From contig JAAOMT010000009.1 in assembly GCA_016748015.1 (NCBI GenBank), forward strand, positions 452,459 through 516,458: DNA of 64,000 nt, in the 5' to 3' direction. Below, in pieces: positions 34,680 to 48,077 of the stretch. A program made the translations under genes and the position numbers. Origin of the DNA: Geosiphon pyriformis (Eukaryota; Glomeromycota; Glomeromycetes; Archaeosporales; Geosiphonaceae). The first letter of the stretch is position 1. Each line of letters opens with the position of its first letter. The notes below the pieces were generated by a model. The model was not told the origin of the DNA. It saw only the letters and a program-made list of their open reading frames with translations, and made no database searches.

Positions 34680-36056
34680 ACAAAAAATGAACACACAAAA
34701 ATATCAACAACTGCAACATTATATAAACACTCAACAGTTCAAGGAGAATTTATCTCAAATGGAATGAAAGAGTATCAAACAACAATCAAAATATTTTATC
34801 ACTCACCAAAATATACTTTATCAAAAAAATAGAAAAATCCAAATCAACCAACCAGAGTAGTTACAGAACCAGAAAAAGAGACAATATTATTCAACATGCA
34901 CTTAAATCCAACAGCAGGACATTTTTACAAAGAAGCAACCATGAAAAGAACCAAAAAAAGATACTATTGGCCATCAATGTATCCAGACATCATCCAATAT
35001 GTTCAAAATTGTGATGCTTGTCAGCGAAGAGGAGGTATGAAACCCAGTGAACCATTAAGACCAATCAAAGTAGAACAACCATTCGACCATGTTGGAATTG
35101 ATCTAGTCAGACCATTAACAATCACCAGCAGAGAAAACAGGTACATAGCAGTCGCCATGGACTATCTCACTAAATGGCCAGAGACAAAAGCAATTCAAAG
35201 AGTGGATGCAGAATCTGTTGCCAAATTTGTTCATCAGGATTTGATCTGTTGACATAGATGTCCAAAAGAATTATTATCAGACCAAAGAATTCATTTTGTG
35301 AACAAAACATTAACAGAATTGAGCCAAAAATTCGGAATTAAGAGACCACTATCATCACCATACCATCCACAAACCAATGAATTAGTCAAAAAATTCAACA
35401 GAACATTGTGTGAAGCAATAGCTAAACTCAGCCAAGAAAACCAGAATGATTGGGATTTGTTGATACCATCAGTACTATTTGTTTATCAGACAATGAAGCA
35501 AGATACTATACAAGCAACACCATTTGAATTAGTATATGGTAGAACAGCAATACTACCAGTGGAAATAGAAGTCAGCACATACCCAACTAAACCAATAACA
35601 GAAGAGAATTTCAAAAATACATTGTTGAGAAAAACATATGACTTAATGGAAACATTAAAAAACAAATGACAAAGAACAGCTGATAACATACAAAAGTCAC
35701 AAGAGAAACAAAAAAAAAGACATAATAACCAACTACCAGATAAACCAGTTGAATTCAGGATTGGAGACAAAGTACTATTACATCGTACCAAAGTGGAAAA
35801 ACAATGGAGTGGAAAATTTGACCCCAAATGAGACAAATCATTTCACATAAAAGAAATTCTAGGAAATGGAGCTTACAAATTAAGATTGAATGACAAAATC
35901 TTGACCAAAGCAGCACATAGAGATTGACTGAAACCATACCACCATATAGCATCATCATCCACTAGTAATATTCCACAATTAGGAGTACAGAGAATACTAG
36001 TCCAACCAGATGAGATTTTATGAGATCTGGAACCAATCATTATCATTGACAACAAC
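34680..36056 (+). pseudogene. G2 integrase with GPY/F-like tail (broken)
   Basis: HHCC domain NPTAGHFYKEA...CDACQRRGG at about 34900-35035; core IDLVRPLTI, LLSDQRIHF and NELVKKFNR (Glu to Lys). Tail RIGDKVLLHRTKVEKQWSGK and SFHIKEILGNGAYKLRL at about 35755-35890. Stops include TGA at 35250-35252 and TGA near 35829, where Trp is expected. Confidence 0.91.
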
Positions 36057-36091
36057 ACGTCCAATTGATTGACAAAAGAATATATAAGAAC

Positions 36092-36751
36092 ATGGTCGAC
36101 GTGACAGAAGAGAACAGAAAAATGGAGATTACAGACAATATCCATTCACTAGCCCAACAAATTTTTCAATTAATCCAACATCAAGAGATGAAAATTACCA
36201 TCAATCAACAAACCATTTGGTACAAAAATACGGCAAAGATACTACAAAACAAAGCACAGAAAAGACTTGAAAATGTGGTTGACAAGATTATGACTAAGAT
36301 AAAATTGGCCATGAAAGAACAACAAATAGTCAGATTACACCAAGAACTTATCAGAAAAACTTGGACTTAGTGGATACAACAATTTCCAAGAAACTATTGT
36401 TATTTTTACTTAGGACAACACATAAATATCCAGAATCTATATATAGATAAAACAAAGCAATTATTTGACAAAAAAATACTACAACAATTAGAACATTTTG
36501 TGGGAAAGAACAACTTATCCACACAGGCTCGAGCTATATACCAAATACACACAGCATTTCAGGATCGACCAGAAATTCTACTCAACAAAGCAATGGATAC
36601 AGTTACCAGTAATCAATTGGAAAAAATCACCAATGCTCAATTTGAAAAATTACAGACTCAAATAACACAAGTAATTCTCGAAAATGAAATTTAGAAAATA
36701 CTTCAAGAGGAAGAATTAAATAAATTGGATTTCAACGGAGCTCAATATTAA
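36092..36751 (+). pseudogene. G2 ORF3, unknown accessory ORF after integrase
   Basis: ATG 36092 (MetValAspVal, as in G3) to TAA at 36749. One frame with two premature stops: TAG near 36368, where G3 has TGG, and TAG near 36692, where G3 has CAG. Conserved blocks MEITDNIHSLAQQIFQLIQ, WIQQFPRNYCYFYLGQHI and LEHFVGKNNLSTQARAIYQI. Function unknown. Confidence 0.8.
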
Positions 36752-36764
36752 AAGGAGAGAATAA

Positions 36765-37657
36765 TATTACTTATAGAATATAAGAAATATAGTATTATTA
36801 GTCAGTAGATATCAGCCAATCAAAGGTAGACGTAGTAAATGTGGAATTCCAGAATTTCTCTCAGAGGAATTGCAAGATTCCAGAAATTTCAGAATTCTCT
36901 AACAAGGAATTCCAGAATTCCAGAATTCCAGAATTCCTCTCATTAGGAATCGCAGGATTCCAGGAATCTTAGGATTCTTGTTGCAAAGAATTAAGGAATT
37001 GAAGAATCTCAATTATGTATATATAGCAGTAGAATTAGAACCTGAAAAGACAAACCTCTCAGTTTAGATTTAATCTAAGAAACATTCTAGTTCCCAATCA
37101 TCAAATAAATAATTATTTCATATCTCAACTCACTTTCTACTATCAACACTCTATGTTGATAGTAATTGATACTTAACCACGCTGGAACAATAGCTCTTGA
37201 TTATGGTTATTGATGAGATACTAACATACCAAATTGCCTTGGCTTATTTTCTCTATTTTCTTTATTTTTTATTTTCTTTATTTTATTTTCTTTATTTTTT
37301 TGATTTTGTTGTTGTATACTAATTGATTAAAAAATTAAGCACTGAGTTATTGACATCAAGGATAGCCTGGTAAAAGACCCAGAAATAAGGGTAGGATTTT
37401 ATATATTATCAGATAGCTTACTAGAAGGGCATGACTGCCAGACTAAATCTGGTCATCACGCTAAAAAAAAAATTGGGAAAACTCTTGGAAAGATACATCT
37501 ATTATCAACACTATTAAATCTCTGTCTATTATACAAAGAACTCTATCAAAAACCTTCAGATATAACCCTTGCAGAATCTTATCTATGGAAGTAGCTTTTG
37601 AGCACCAAGTTATGGGTTTGTTATTTAATTCAACAGCAGAAATACTCACCTGTAACA
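36765..37657 (+). repeat. G2 3' LTR
   Basis: 893 bp, TATTACTTATAG...TGTAACA, preceded by the purine run AAAAGGAGAGAATAA and followed by GCAA (37658-37661), the target duplication also at 19187-19190. TATA-like box at 37014-37026. Confidence 0.94.
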
Positions 37658-39898
37658 GCAACCACTTCTAGAAATAAAATGAGAATTCAACCTATATCCA
37701 CATACACTCTCTTGATGCTTGACTTTATACAATAGAGGATTATAAAATATGCATCACAGAAGAGAAGAAAATACCTCTCCTTAGTTCAGATTATTGTGTA
37801 CATAATAACCACTCATTAAACCAAAATCTGTCATAACTCAGTTGGTACAATCTCTATGAATACTACCAAAAAATTGAATGAATTTGCTGCACATTTTAAT
37901 CCTGACCATACTTTTCTTAAGATGCTTCCAGCAAACCAAATTGTATGCTTTTTGCATGTCTTGCAAAACTAATCATAGCTTTCAGTCTTTTTCTAAAGCA
38001 TTCTCAATAACTAAACCAATTGCAAAAATGAGAGACTAAGTTGTTATACTTTTCAAAACTGAAAAATTGTTCTTACAAAAAACATCAAAGATGCTACATG
38101 TTAAAGAAATCCTGTCAGAAAGAATTTTGGAAAGAATTTTATGAGTCATTTTAATTAAAGCAATAAAATGGGTATTTGTCAGAACACTTTCTCATTCATA
38201 TGGTTTGGGAATCATCGAAACTCAAGCCTCCTTCCAAGAGCTGGGCACTGATTCACTAGACAAACAAGAATTCAAAAACACTAAAAACATATTCAAGACT
38301 ACTTTATTACAATGCTTCTAAAGCTCATTCAATATATCCAAGAGACCAGCAGCTTTGCCATCAGGCAGATTAGAAACCACTTCAAACAATTCATTAAATT
38401 CAATTAAACTCATAATACCAGAAAAAGCTTCATCAAAAACATACTCCAAAGATTGATATTGACAACACCAGTTATTAGAGATATTATCTGTCACTTTACA
38501 CTTCCTAGTCCAACCCTCTATGATCACATCTACCTTAGACTTAACCAAATCAGATTCCAGGATTAGCTTATCATTAACTACCAGATAATCAAGTACCACT
38601 TTGTGAAATAGATGCTTCAGCACACTTCTGATCATATGACTTTTATTCACCTCAAAGCTTTTTATCTTTTTATTAATAGCAGACTCAATGTTTATCTTCT
38701 TAGCCCTCAGAGATTCAGCAAGCTTGGCAACATAATAAGATCTTCTAGCATCAAAAAGAGCAGAATGGATATGATCAAAGCCAGCACTAGAGTCTACTAC
38801 ATTCTAAATAACCAAAGTCTTAACATTGTCCAAAGAAATCTAGTATTTCATAAGAGAATCAAACTTCACACCACTCTTTTCACATGAGGCCTTAACAATC
38901 CTAGAAACCAAAAGCTCCAATTTGTAAAAACTCAGAGATTCCTTAGTAAAGATATCATCAAAGCCTTTAAACCATTTCTTCTTAAACACCTTATTAACCG
39001 AGATAATTATTATTTTGTGAATGATATCCCATATCACATCCAAATCTGAGAACCTTGCAAAGGTGGCAAATTCATTTGAGAACATTGCTGTATTGGCTGA
39101 TATGGCACCCTTAAAATTGTTCTATTTAGTTTCATTGGCACCCTTGAACTCGAACTTCCATCGATCCCTATTTGTCTACTTACAAAGAAAGTTTAATCGC
39201 ATATTCAAAAGTTCACTCAAACCCACAGATACAGAAACAGATTGGTAATCCATGTTAAAATGCTCACTGACTTCTAAAACATTATGATGCACTATCACAT
39301 TGATCAGATTCAGGAAAACAAGCACATAATCAATTGTTTTAATAACACTCCTAGAATTTGTCTAAGTAGACTTCTTTACAGTTGGGCTGCCAACCAAGAA
39401 ATTAACTAGCCCCAAATCAAGGCATTTTTTAAAGCTTACACACTTATGAGAGCCATTCTCATTAAAATCACCACCAAGAATGATGAAAAAAGATTTATTG
39501 ACAGTCTTTGCAATAAGAGAGTTGATATCACCAGCCTGAGAAAACTGAACTGCCAAAGAGGCACCAGTGTAAAGCCCCAAAATTAACACTGAAAATTTAT
39601 TCTTGAAAAGCAACTTAATAAATAGAAGCCAACTAGGCACTTCTAAAATCCTGTACACATGTCTCACTAAAGAAGAGTTTATGACAATCACAACACTAGC
39701 ATCTAGATAACCAGATTCCAAACCAAAAGTAAAGACCTGCACATTATCAAATTTGTTAACAATCCAGAGGCAAACCTTCTCTCTTAACTTTGATTCCATA
39801 AAAATAGAAACTAAATTGTTTTTGTCTTTATGCCAACAAATAACATTGTTCTGTTTTGTAGGATTGTTCAATCCTCTAATATTGCATGTAGTAATTTT
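37658..39898 (-). pseudogene. LINE-B ORF2, endonuclease and RT N-terminal part (broken)
   Basis: Endonuclease at about 39870-39200: TTCNIRGLNNPTKQN, LGLYTGASLAVQF, LGGDFNENGSHKC. RT begins NLPDGKAAGLLDILNEL (about 38370), AWVSMIPKPYEWE, LVLQDMQKAYNLV, and runs into the G2 insertion just before its catalytic box. The start position carries ATAA in place of ATGA. Many stops of the Trp/Gln-to-stop type. Confidence 0.9.
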
Positions 39899-41791
39899 TC
39901 AAACCAAATCACTTATTAGAAAAAAAAAACATTCAAGAACCCAAGCCAGCACACAACTGATCAAAACTAAACCAATTGAGGCTTTAAAAGCCACCAACTT
40001 GGACTTCAAACAGTCTACTTTAGTTGTCAAAATTCTTGAACTATTAAGGCCCAGAGCTGGAACAACAGAGGAAGATACAGACACTACCACAGAATCATTC
40101 AAAACCATATTTGAATTTAAATCTAAGTTGATGTTTATCAGGACAACCAGATGACCAGAAGAAGGAAAAAAGGCCAAAAACACCAATTCTATGCCACTAA
40201 TCTTACACACAATACCAGAAACTTAATCATTCAAGAGCTTTAAGAAATGTTCCAAAGAGGCCAAATAAGCACTTAAAGATGAATTATTGGTCAGGACAAA
40301 AGAAGAACTACCACCCAAACCCAAGGCACCAGAGGAAAAAGAACCAAAACCAAAACCAGAATCAAACTAAAAACCACCAGAAGAAGATACAAAAGAGACT
40401 ACTTGAGCCCATGACTTGCCACCAAAAGCAGCAAAGTGAGAGATAGGAACATTTTTCTTGGCATATAATCTGGCCAACTGAAAATGACTTATATCAAAAG
40501 CATTTCTTTTAAAGTTTTTAGAAGGAGCAGACACCAGAGTGTTAAAAGCATCACATTTCAAAGCTGAGTGTTCAAACTTCCTACACCTTTTACACCAAAC
40601 CAAACCCAACTTAGCCCAAGAAAGTCTCATGCTACCAAAAATTGGTTCAGTGCAAAATGCAGATTCAAGCTCATTTTTAGATTCAAAACCAATGATGGTA
40701 CAGCAAATTTGATTGCCAGTTTCCAGTAAATAATTGATTATACAAGTTTTCCTACCAGTTCCTTTCAAAAGAGTACCAAGATTGTGTGCAGTTGTTTCCA
40801 TTAACAAAGTAAACAAAAACATTTTAAAGTGATCCTTAGACATCCAAATATCCTGATCTTCTATGGCCATAGCCACATGCACTGAGTTCTTCCCAATAAG
40901 TAATGACTATTTTAATGTCAGTTGTTCTGCTTGTTCCAATTCAGTAAATTCTACTACAGCTTTCTACCATATTTCAATCAGCTGAATTTTGATTGACTTA
41001 ATTTCCCCAAATACAGATACCACAGCAACAATTATTTTCTTTGGCGTGTTCATAAGAATTTCCTTAATTACCACAGCCTAATCTGAATGGATTCTTTGTT
41101 TTTTAAGATTACTGTTTATGGTAATCTCTTTCTCCCTGGCCAATGATGTGGCCTTTTCCATGCTCTCCTTTGAAGTAAACATAGATCTAATAATCCTTTC
41201 AAACTTTGAGAGGGTAGTGGCCCCTCCAAAACCATTGATTGTTGCAAAAATTTTCCTGATGAGTTAAGTTTTTGCTGTTACTGATTTCCCTTTTACAGCC
41301 AAGAAATTAATGTTCAAAGCAAATAACTTCCTAACTAAGACCTTCACCTAAGTCTTGACAATTTTGGAGTCAACTCACTTTTTATCTAAAGAGATTGAAA
41401 GGTGAAAAGGAAGAGAGACTTTTTCATCATTATCTATACCAAAGTTGGAAAAACTAAGTAGAGAACCAAAAACTGCATTATTAATGACTCATTTTGCTTT
41501 GGAAGTGTTGGCAGTTGAGCCCAAAAGAAAGCCACCACCAATACCAGATATGTTGACATTTTTATCATTACTTGACTCATTATTCAAATCTAAATCCACA
41601 CTACCAAGACCTGACTTGATCAAAGAAATGTCTTTTTTATCTCCTGAATGCTTTATATTACCCAAAACCACCTGCAAGACCATGAAAAACACTCTTAGGT
41701 GTCTTTTTTTCATCATGTTGCTATCAGAAAGAGCCTCTAAGCTTACAACAAAAGAATTATTAGGTAAAAAAATGTTGAAATAAGCTAACAA
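39899..41791 (-). pseudogene. LINE-B ORF1, RNA-binding protein (broken)
   Basis: ORF1 equivalent to 59706-61661 of LINE-D, with many stops. An RRM-like block VFGEIKSIKIQLI followed by KAVVEF lies near 40945-41010. A clear CCHC knuckle, CKRCRKFEHSALKC, lies near 40555-40597, better kept than in LINE-D. The C-terminal Ser/Leu-rich, coiled-coil-like end is at 40210-39899. Likely role: RNA-binding chaperone of the LINE particle (family knowledge). Confidence 0.82.
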
Positions 41792-41860
41792 CAGAAAAAT
41801 AAAAAAAACTTCTTTTTCAGAAAAGTGCTCTTTGGGGTTTTTTGAATGTAAAAAAGAGGT

Positions 41861-42923
41861 TTATTAGTTATTAAACTTAATTTAATTTTGTTTTCAAAAA
41901 AATTTGTAATAAGTAAGACATATTAATTAAAAAAAACTTAAAAATAAAAACGAATTTATTAAAAATTTTTCTAAATAAGATTATTTATTATTTATTTTTG
42001 TATAATTTAAAAATTTTTAAACAGATATAAACAAAAAATAATTGGTTTTAATAATAAGTTTTTTAAATATTAATAGTGCTTTTAATTAGTTGTTTAATTA
42101 TAAATTTTAAATTTGTAAATAATAAATTAATTATCTAATTATCTATTGCAATTTTTATAAAATTAAAAGTTAGTTTTGTAAATAATTTTTTGATTAAATT
42201 ATAAAAAATTTTTTAAATTATAATATTTTTCTTATAAATAATTTGTTTACTATATTTTATTTTTTTAATAGTACTTTAATATTTATTATATTAAAAATTC
42301 AATTTTCTATAATATATTTTATTTACTTATAAGATTTAATATTATATTTATTAAAAAATTATTAAACAAAAAAAGCTTGATTTTTAATTAAAAAAGTTTT
42401 TATTATTAGAAAAAATTAAATTTCAAAAATTAAATTTTTAAATAGTTTAAACTAATTATTAATTATTTAAGTTATAATATTTATTATAAAATTATTTTAA
42501 AGTTAGATAATAATTTTTAATTTATTAATATACATAAATCTAGTAATTTTTCTAAAATAAAAAATTGTTTATTGAAAACAAACTTAAATTTTATTAATAT
42601 ATATAATTAATTTATTAAAAAATTTGAATATATAATATAATTGTATTTTTTGTAAATTTAATTTTAAGATTAGTATTAAAATAGATAAACTGATTTTTTT
42701 AATAATAATTAAGTTGTAGATAATTGTTTTAATGTTAAAATATGTTCTAATTTTTAGTGTTATTGTAATAAATATAAATATTTAAACTATTTTAAATGTC
42801 TGTTTATCTAAATTAAAATTGGTTTTATTAGATTTTTGTTATTATTGTTAACTTAAAAAATATTATATATTAAATATAAATAAATATAAGTATCTTAATA
42901 TTTTATAATTTAAAATAAAAAAA
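41861..42923. other. AT-saturated spacer
   Basis: About 1.06 kb almost entirely of A and T between LINE-B and LINE-C. No coding sequence, RNA gene or clear repeat seen. Confidence 0.6.
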
Positions 42924-43675
42924 TTTTTTTTTTTTTTTTAACCCATTTAATGAGTGCAGCCCAATCGCTATCTAGTACATAGAACCAAACTAAGAGGCTC
43001 AAACTAAACATGACTCACACACTTTCTACATGTGGCTAGCCACTCAGACCAGACAAGGCAACACTACACATCTATAACTACCCGCACACTGCCACCCAGA
43101 CCAGAAAAGAAATAATAAGGCTTCCGACGACCAAAGCTAACAGCAAAGGAATTGGCTAAACCAAGCAATCTCACAACACCATCAGACAAAACCGAAGACA
43201 CACCACAAGGGAGCCCAGAAACAATACCAATGTCACAGACCAGACCAGTCTTCTCTATCACCACCTGGTGGCTGGCTCTAGCCAACCATACTTTAGCACA
43301 ATGTAATCCAACAATGAACCTGACATAATCAACAATCAGAGCAGTGGCCACCTTTCTATCCTCAAAAACATTGCAAGCCTCCTCATATCACTCCTCCAGC
43401 ACAAACCTTTTGCACACCAAAGTATACAGCCCAACATCAATGGAACATTGAGACAAAACCCGCAACACAGCAGAAGCAGGGAAACCACTAGCCAAAGCTG
43501 ACCAACGGGCAGAAGCCTTCGCCAAAATCTCACCATGAATGCGAGACTCATGAACACAAGTAAAAACGTGGTCAGAAAACTCCACCTCATCGCAAAACAA
43601 ACACAACACACTAGGGTAGCACTTATCATACAACCTCTTCCTTACTGCCACTGGCAACCTTCTGTGCACAGCCAA
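42924..43675 (-). mobile_element. LINE-C, 5'-truncated LINE copy
   Basis: Minus-strand 3' end of the same LINE family: poly(A) tail (T run 42924-42940), 3' UTR with intact GTGGCTAGCCAC (43032-43043), and the C-terminal coding part. It stops abruptly near 43675, as expected for an incomplete reverse transcript. It is visibly richer in G+C than LINE-B and therefore probably younger. Confidence 0.92.
43064..43675 (-). pseudogene. LINE-C ORF2 C-terminal fragment
   Basis: Zinc finger CLFCDEVEFSDHVFTC (C-x2-C-x7-H-x3-C) followed by HESRIHGEILAKASARW and the family terminal block GVVRLLGLANSFAVSFGRR. One in-frame TGA at 43388-43390 where a Trp is likely. This gives the cleanest view of the family C-terminus. 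Confidence 0.88.
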
Positions 43676-43865
43676 AGTTATTTAAATATTTTAATTAATA
43701 AAAAAATTAATAAACTTATTAATATTGTTTTTGATTTTGCTTAAATATTTTCTATTAATGTTTATAAAATATTTATTATAATTAATAAAATGACTGTTTT
43801 TATAAATATTTAATATTTTGTTTATAATACTTTTAAAATTATTATTATATTTATTAAAAATAAAG

Positions 43866-44056
43866 TTCTAATATTTGGTTCAGTTTGGTTTAAGTTTAAT
43901 CAAACCACTGAACTGAACTGAATTTAAACAAAAAATTTGGCAAAATTTTGAACTTAAACTTAAATCAAATTTAAAATTACTAAACTTGAACTGAACTTAA
44001 ACACATATAACAAGTTTGGTTTAAGTTCAGTTTAAAGTTTATAAATATGTTTAGAT
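43866..44056 (+). repeat. GGTTTAAGTT-type repeat, inverted copy at 49516-49690
   Basis: A block rich in GGTTTAAGTT, GTTCAGTTT and their complements, itself partly self-complementary. The reverse complement of its right end (TTTATAAACTTTAAAC, AACTTAAAC) matches 49520-49570 well. Two inverted copies 5.5 kb apart could be ends of a large element or an interspersed palindromic repeat. Confidence 0.5.
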
Positions 44057-44213
44057 TTAATTATTAAAAATATTATATTATACTATATTATTATTTAATT
44101 TTTTTTTAATGGTTTCTGTATTCATGATCAAAAACACTATACTGCTTTTATAGTTTTAAGCATTAAACAAAGTTTCATATTTGTAATCATATTTTTATCT
44201 GTAAAAAAAACGT

Positions 44214-45171
44214 TGTTACTGGAAAATTTTCATATCTTTCAATACAAAAATTACAACACATACAATAGAAATTAACATCAAAATCATGCAAAAAAGGCCT
44301 ATATAATTGCATTTAATCAACAAAATCAGCCGGCAATTTGAAAATAAATAATCAGCAATTAATCTAATTACAACAAAGAAATATGGCACAATCCAACAAT
44401 TTAACTAAGTTGGACACAAAGAAATCTTGGCAAATGAAAAAACACCAATGGAAATGAATGATTGACATATGTAATCAGATAACAGCAGGTTTTGTTATGC
44501 TTCAAAATTCTTATACATCCTTATTAGAACAATTTAACATTCCAGATCTGTGATCAATAGTTAAAAGTAATTACCAAGAAATGTAATCAATTGATCTATT
44601 TCTAATTATGTTGATCATAATTACAATTGGTATCATTGATTTACAATCAATGTTCTAGATCCAGCCATCTAAAATCTGATCATTTAAATTACTAGCTCTT
44701 GGATAAATAACAGGCCAAGTAAGCTTATTATGAATTGATTAATTAAATGTATATAAATAATTGATGTATTTTAAATAGTTCTAATATAGTATGTAGATCT
44801 GATATAATTTAGCTATATATACAGCTCTTCTGTTAACTCAGAAAAGCATCAGTTCAATACTAAGCCAACTCTTTGCTATAATTTTATAGTAAGCAGTTAG
44901 TTCTTTCCTCTATCTCTTACTTTCTTTTTTTCCCTTTTTCTATGCTCTAAATACTTGTCATTACAATCTCAAGTATGCCTTCCCATATTCCTTATTATTA
45001 TTTGGAATCACGTTATTTAGAACTTCTTATTTACTTGCTAACAAAATCATCAAGCTTTCTATTACTTCCAATCTTTCAAATCATGTGTTATTACTATTTC
45101 ACATTAAGTCTTGTTTCACCAAACAAGTTGTTATAATATTAAAATAAGTAATAAAGTATCATGTTGTTACA
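44214..45171 (+). repeat. Candidate diverged LTR
   Basis: Begins TGTTACT and ends GTTACA, length 958 bp, with a TATA-like AGCTATATATACAG near 44809, then a pyrimidine-rich stretch and TGGTCTCAACAA just after the end. G+C is higher than in its surroundings. No target duplication is visible and no partner LTR is in the window, so this is tentative. Confidence 0.3.
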
Positions 45172-47089
45172 GAGTGGTCTCAACAATAAAAAGTTTAAAT
45201 CTATTTCAGTTATGTTTTGCTCTTACAATCTTTTATAATTTCTATAACTTTGTTTTCAAAGTGGGTATTTGAATACCACACCCTTTTGACAACTAATTAA
45301 AAGAATTCTGGTTATGATTTTTTTAAGTAGTTTTGGTTTCTGCTTGTTGCTGGTTGCACTTCTGATACATATAAAGAGATGTAACTTCTCTTTTTCCTTT
45401 TAAAATATCTAAGACTGGTTCTTGCCCAAAAACAAACAATAATGACAATACTTTCTTTCACTTTTAATAACATTATTATGTATCCCTTTTTGCTCTCCCA
45501 CTTACTAAAATAGTCCATACACCCATAATATGCTATAGTTCATAGCATAATCATGATAATGTGTGTTCTAAATGAAAGTTATTGTCATTGCTAAGAAGTT
45601 ATAAATCTGTAGCTTTTACCTGGTAACAACGTGTTCAAAAACAACAAATAATTCTTGAATTGCCAAATAATTACAGATCATACATATAAGACAAAAAAAT
45701 TGTGTTTAATGTGCTTAAATATCGAATTATTAAGATAAATATTTTTTGTAATATACTTTCCACTATATTATTATATCTATTTTTTTATTGGTTATTTTTT
45801 TAGAAATATAATAATTAATTTTGTTAAGTTTTTTTTCTTATCATTATCAAAGTCTGTTTTTAATATGAATTATGTAACTAATGCTATAATATTATTAAAA
45901 TTGTTATTTAACAAAAAATTGTCATTTGATATTGGTATAATATTTAATGTATACTATATTTCAAAGAGAGTATACATTCTAAAAGTTTATTTATCATGTG
46001 AAAGTTGAAAAATAAAACTGTCTGAATAAATTAATTTCCTCTTTGTAAAATAATAGAATTTTTTTTTGGATTCAATACAATGCAGAGCATTATAGTTGTA
46101 TTTGTTTTAGAGTAATATTTAACCAACTTTTTTCTTGCTGCCTTAGCTATTATGACAAATAATAAATTTAATATTAAATATGTTAAATAAATAACTAAAT
46201 AAATACAATCAAAATTATAATATTTTATTAGATTTATTATTATTAACTATGTCTTTGACATGATTAAAAATAATATTAAAGAGAAAAATAATTAAAATGA
46301 CAATATTATTTGAATTGGCTGATATTTTGACTATAATATTCTTAAATAGTTTAAGAAATTTAACAATTTTATTAAAAACAGCCCACTGGTTAGGTAAAAT
46401 AGCATATTGATAAAAGTCAATATGAGTGCTAATAAGAGTATTTAATGTCTATAAATTTATAATTAAAATTTTTGTATTTAAAATATATAAAATTAGAAAT
46501 AAATAACTTGCTAATTTAAAAGATAACTCATTCGTAACTATATTATAAATAAAATTCTATGAGATAAAACAATTCAAAATGAGTTTATAATATTTAATTT
46601 GACATTGTTACCTGAGTAGAAAAACCAATTCAAAGTTATGGAGAAAACATGACCAAAAATGTAATAACATAAAATAATACAGAATAATGCAAAAAAATAC
46701 AGAATAACACATAATAACTTAGAATAACATAATACAAAACTCGATACTATGTTATAGCACAAAATAACTAATTAAAACATAAGATAATTAGTAATAATAT
46801 AGAAGAACAAAATGATAATAAAAATAACAAAGCAATAGCTAGCAAAAACAAAACAATAAAAAAATAATTCTATAGAACCAAAAAAAATGTATAAAAATGA
46901 GTAACTATAAAAGTTAGAAAAACATTCAAACAAAAATCAATTTTCCTCTTCTTTATAATTATTACATCTTATAAAAATAAAAGACTTATTTAAAAACATA
47001 AAATCATTAATACATAGTCATTAATCATTTTATATTTAAATTAAACTAATTCTTGTTTCATACTTTTGTTCTAGGACTAATGCTTTTAA

Positions 47090-47443
47090 CATAAATACCT
47101 CGAACTTTAATAACCTAAACTAATCACTCTTGATCATGACAATTAACAATACTAATTTATCTTTTTCTATTTTCTTTTTTTTTATTTTTTTTTATTTTTT
47201 TTTATTTTTTTTATTTTTATTTTTATTTTTTATTTTATTCTCTCTTGTAAAGTAACAACATAGAAAAATCAACTGTTTAAGAATAGACTCTATAATAGCC
47301 TGGTAAAAAAAAAGGCTCTTTTTAAGTTTGGATATTAATATTATTTTGATAGCTTATTAAAAGAGCAAAAAAATACTGTTAGATTTTAATGATTATGTTC
47401 ATTAATTTGAAGAAAATAGCTCACATTCACATATAAAATGTTA
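47090..47443 (+). repeat. Relic of a gypsy LTR (R-U5 part)
   Basis: Shares ordered pieces with the G1 and G2 LTRs: ACTCTTGATCATGAC, ATACTAAT, the T/C-rich tract, AATAGCCTGGTAAAA, GATAGCTTATTAAAAGAGC, and an end GTTATAACA. Strongly diverged. Confidence 0.55.
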
Positions 47444-48077
47444 TAACACTGCAAAATATTTCTCTGTGCTTTATAATCAAAAAACTTTATGGGTAAATTT
47501 ATAACAATTAAACAAATTTTTAGAGACTAATAATACTAACATACCAAACAAGTCTACTGAAAAAAACCCATTAAAAGCTTCCTAAAAACCCAAATTTTGA
47601 GTACCAAACATTACTACCATAAAACCCCAAGTTTATTTATAACAATATATATTATAAGTGTATTCAAAAAGCTCAAAACATTAGAACAAAATATGAATTA
47701 TAGAATTAAATTCCCTAATCTTTAATTTATACAAAGTTTACATTAAGAAAATTTCAGGTAAATATATTTGGTTTAGGTTTTTAACAAATATTTTGAAACA
47801 TTATTCTTTATTTTATCTAAGACTATCTGTACTACTAAGTTTAGAATATAATTAAAGCATCAAAATTAAAGGTTCTTTGAATTTTATTGAATGTTTTTTT
47901 TTCTAATTTTTTTGTTAGCTTTTTTACAAAAATACCATTATTTATAATATTATTAAGAATAATAGCAAAAAGCTGTTGAAAAAAAATTAGATTATAACTA
48001 ATAAAATTAATAGTAAATTTATATAATAAAAGAGTAAATATAATTCTTTTTTAAACTTTTTTCTTAATTTTTGACTG

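Larger units (their letters stand above)
19191..37657 (+). mobile_element. G2, Ty3/gypsy-type LTR retrotransposon nested in LINE-B and carrying G3
   Basis: Two 893-bp LTRs (19191-20083, 36765-37657) flanked by GCAA on both sides inside LINE-B. Its internal region is split by G3 at 23331/31633, exactly within the cysteine-rich linker, where the protein reading resumes. G2 is the best preserved pol in the window: RT box YLDD and dUTPase motif 3 with Asp are intact. Stops, a DSS protease site and LVKK in place of LVER in integrase still make it defective. Confidence 0.95.
37658..41860 (-). mobile_element. LINE-B, segment 1 of 3 (5' part)
   Basis: The 5' two thirds of LINE-B on the minus strand: ORF1, endonuclease and most of RT. 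It is cut by G2 at 37658, where the sequence ...AGTGGTTGC continues at 19190 as TTGCACTGAATC, matching the unbroken LINE-D order near 63898. The 5' limit (about 41860) is approximate, set where similarity and composition change. Confidence 0.92.

Noticed and set aside
46574-46900. A-rich AGAATAA/ATAACA stretch as a satellite
   Set aside because: No fixed period; low-complexity sequence only.
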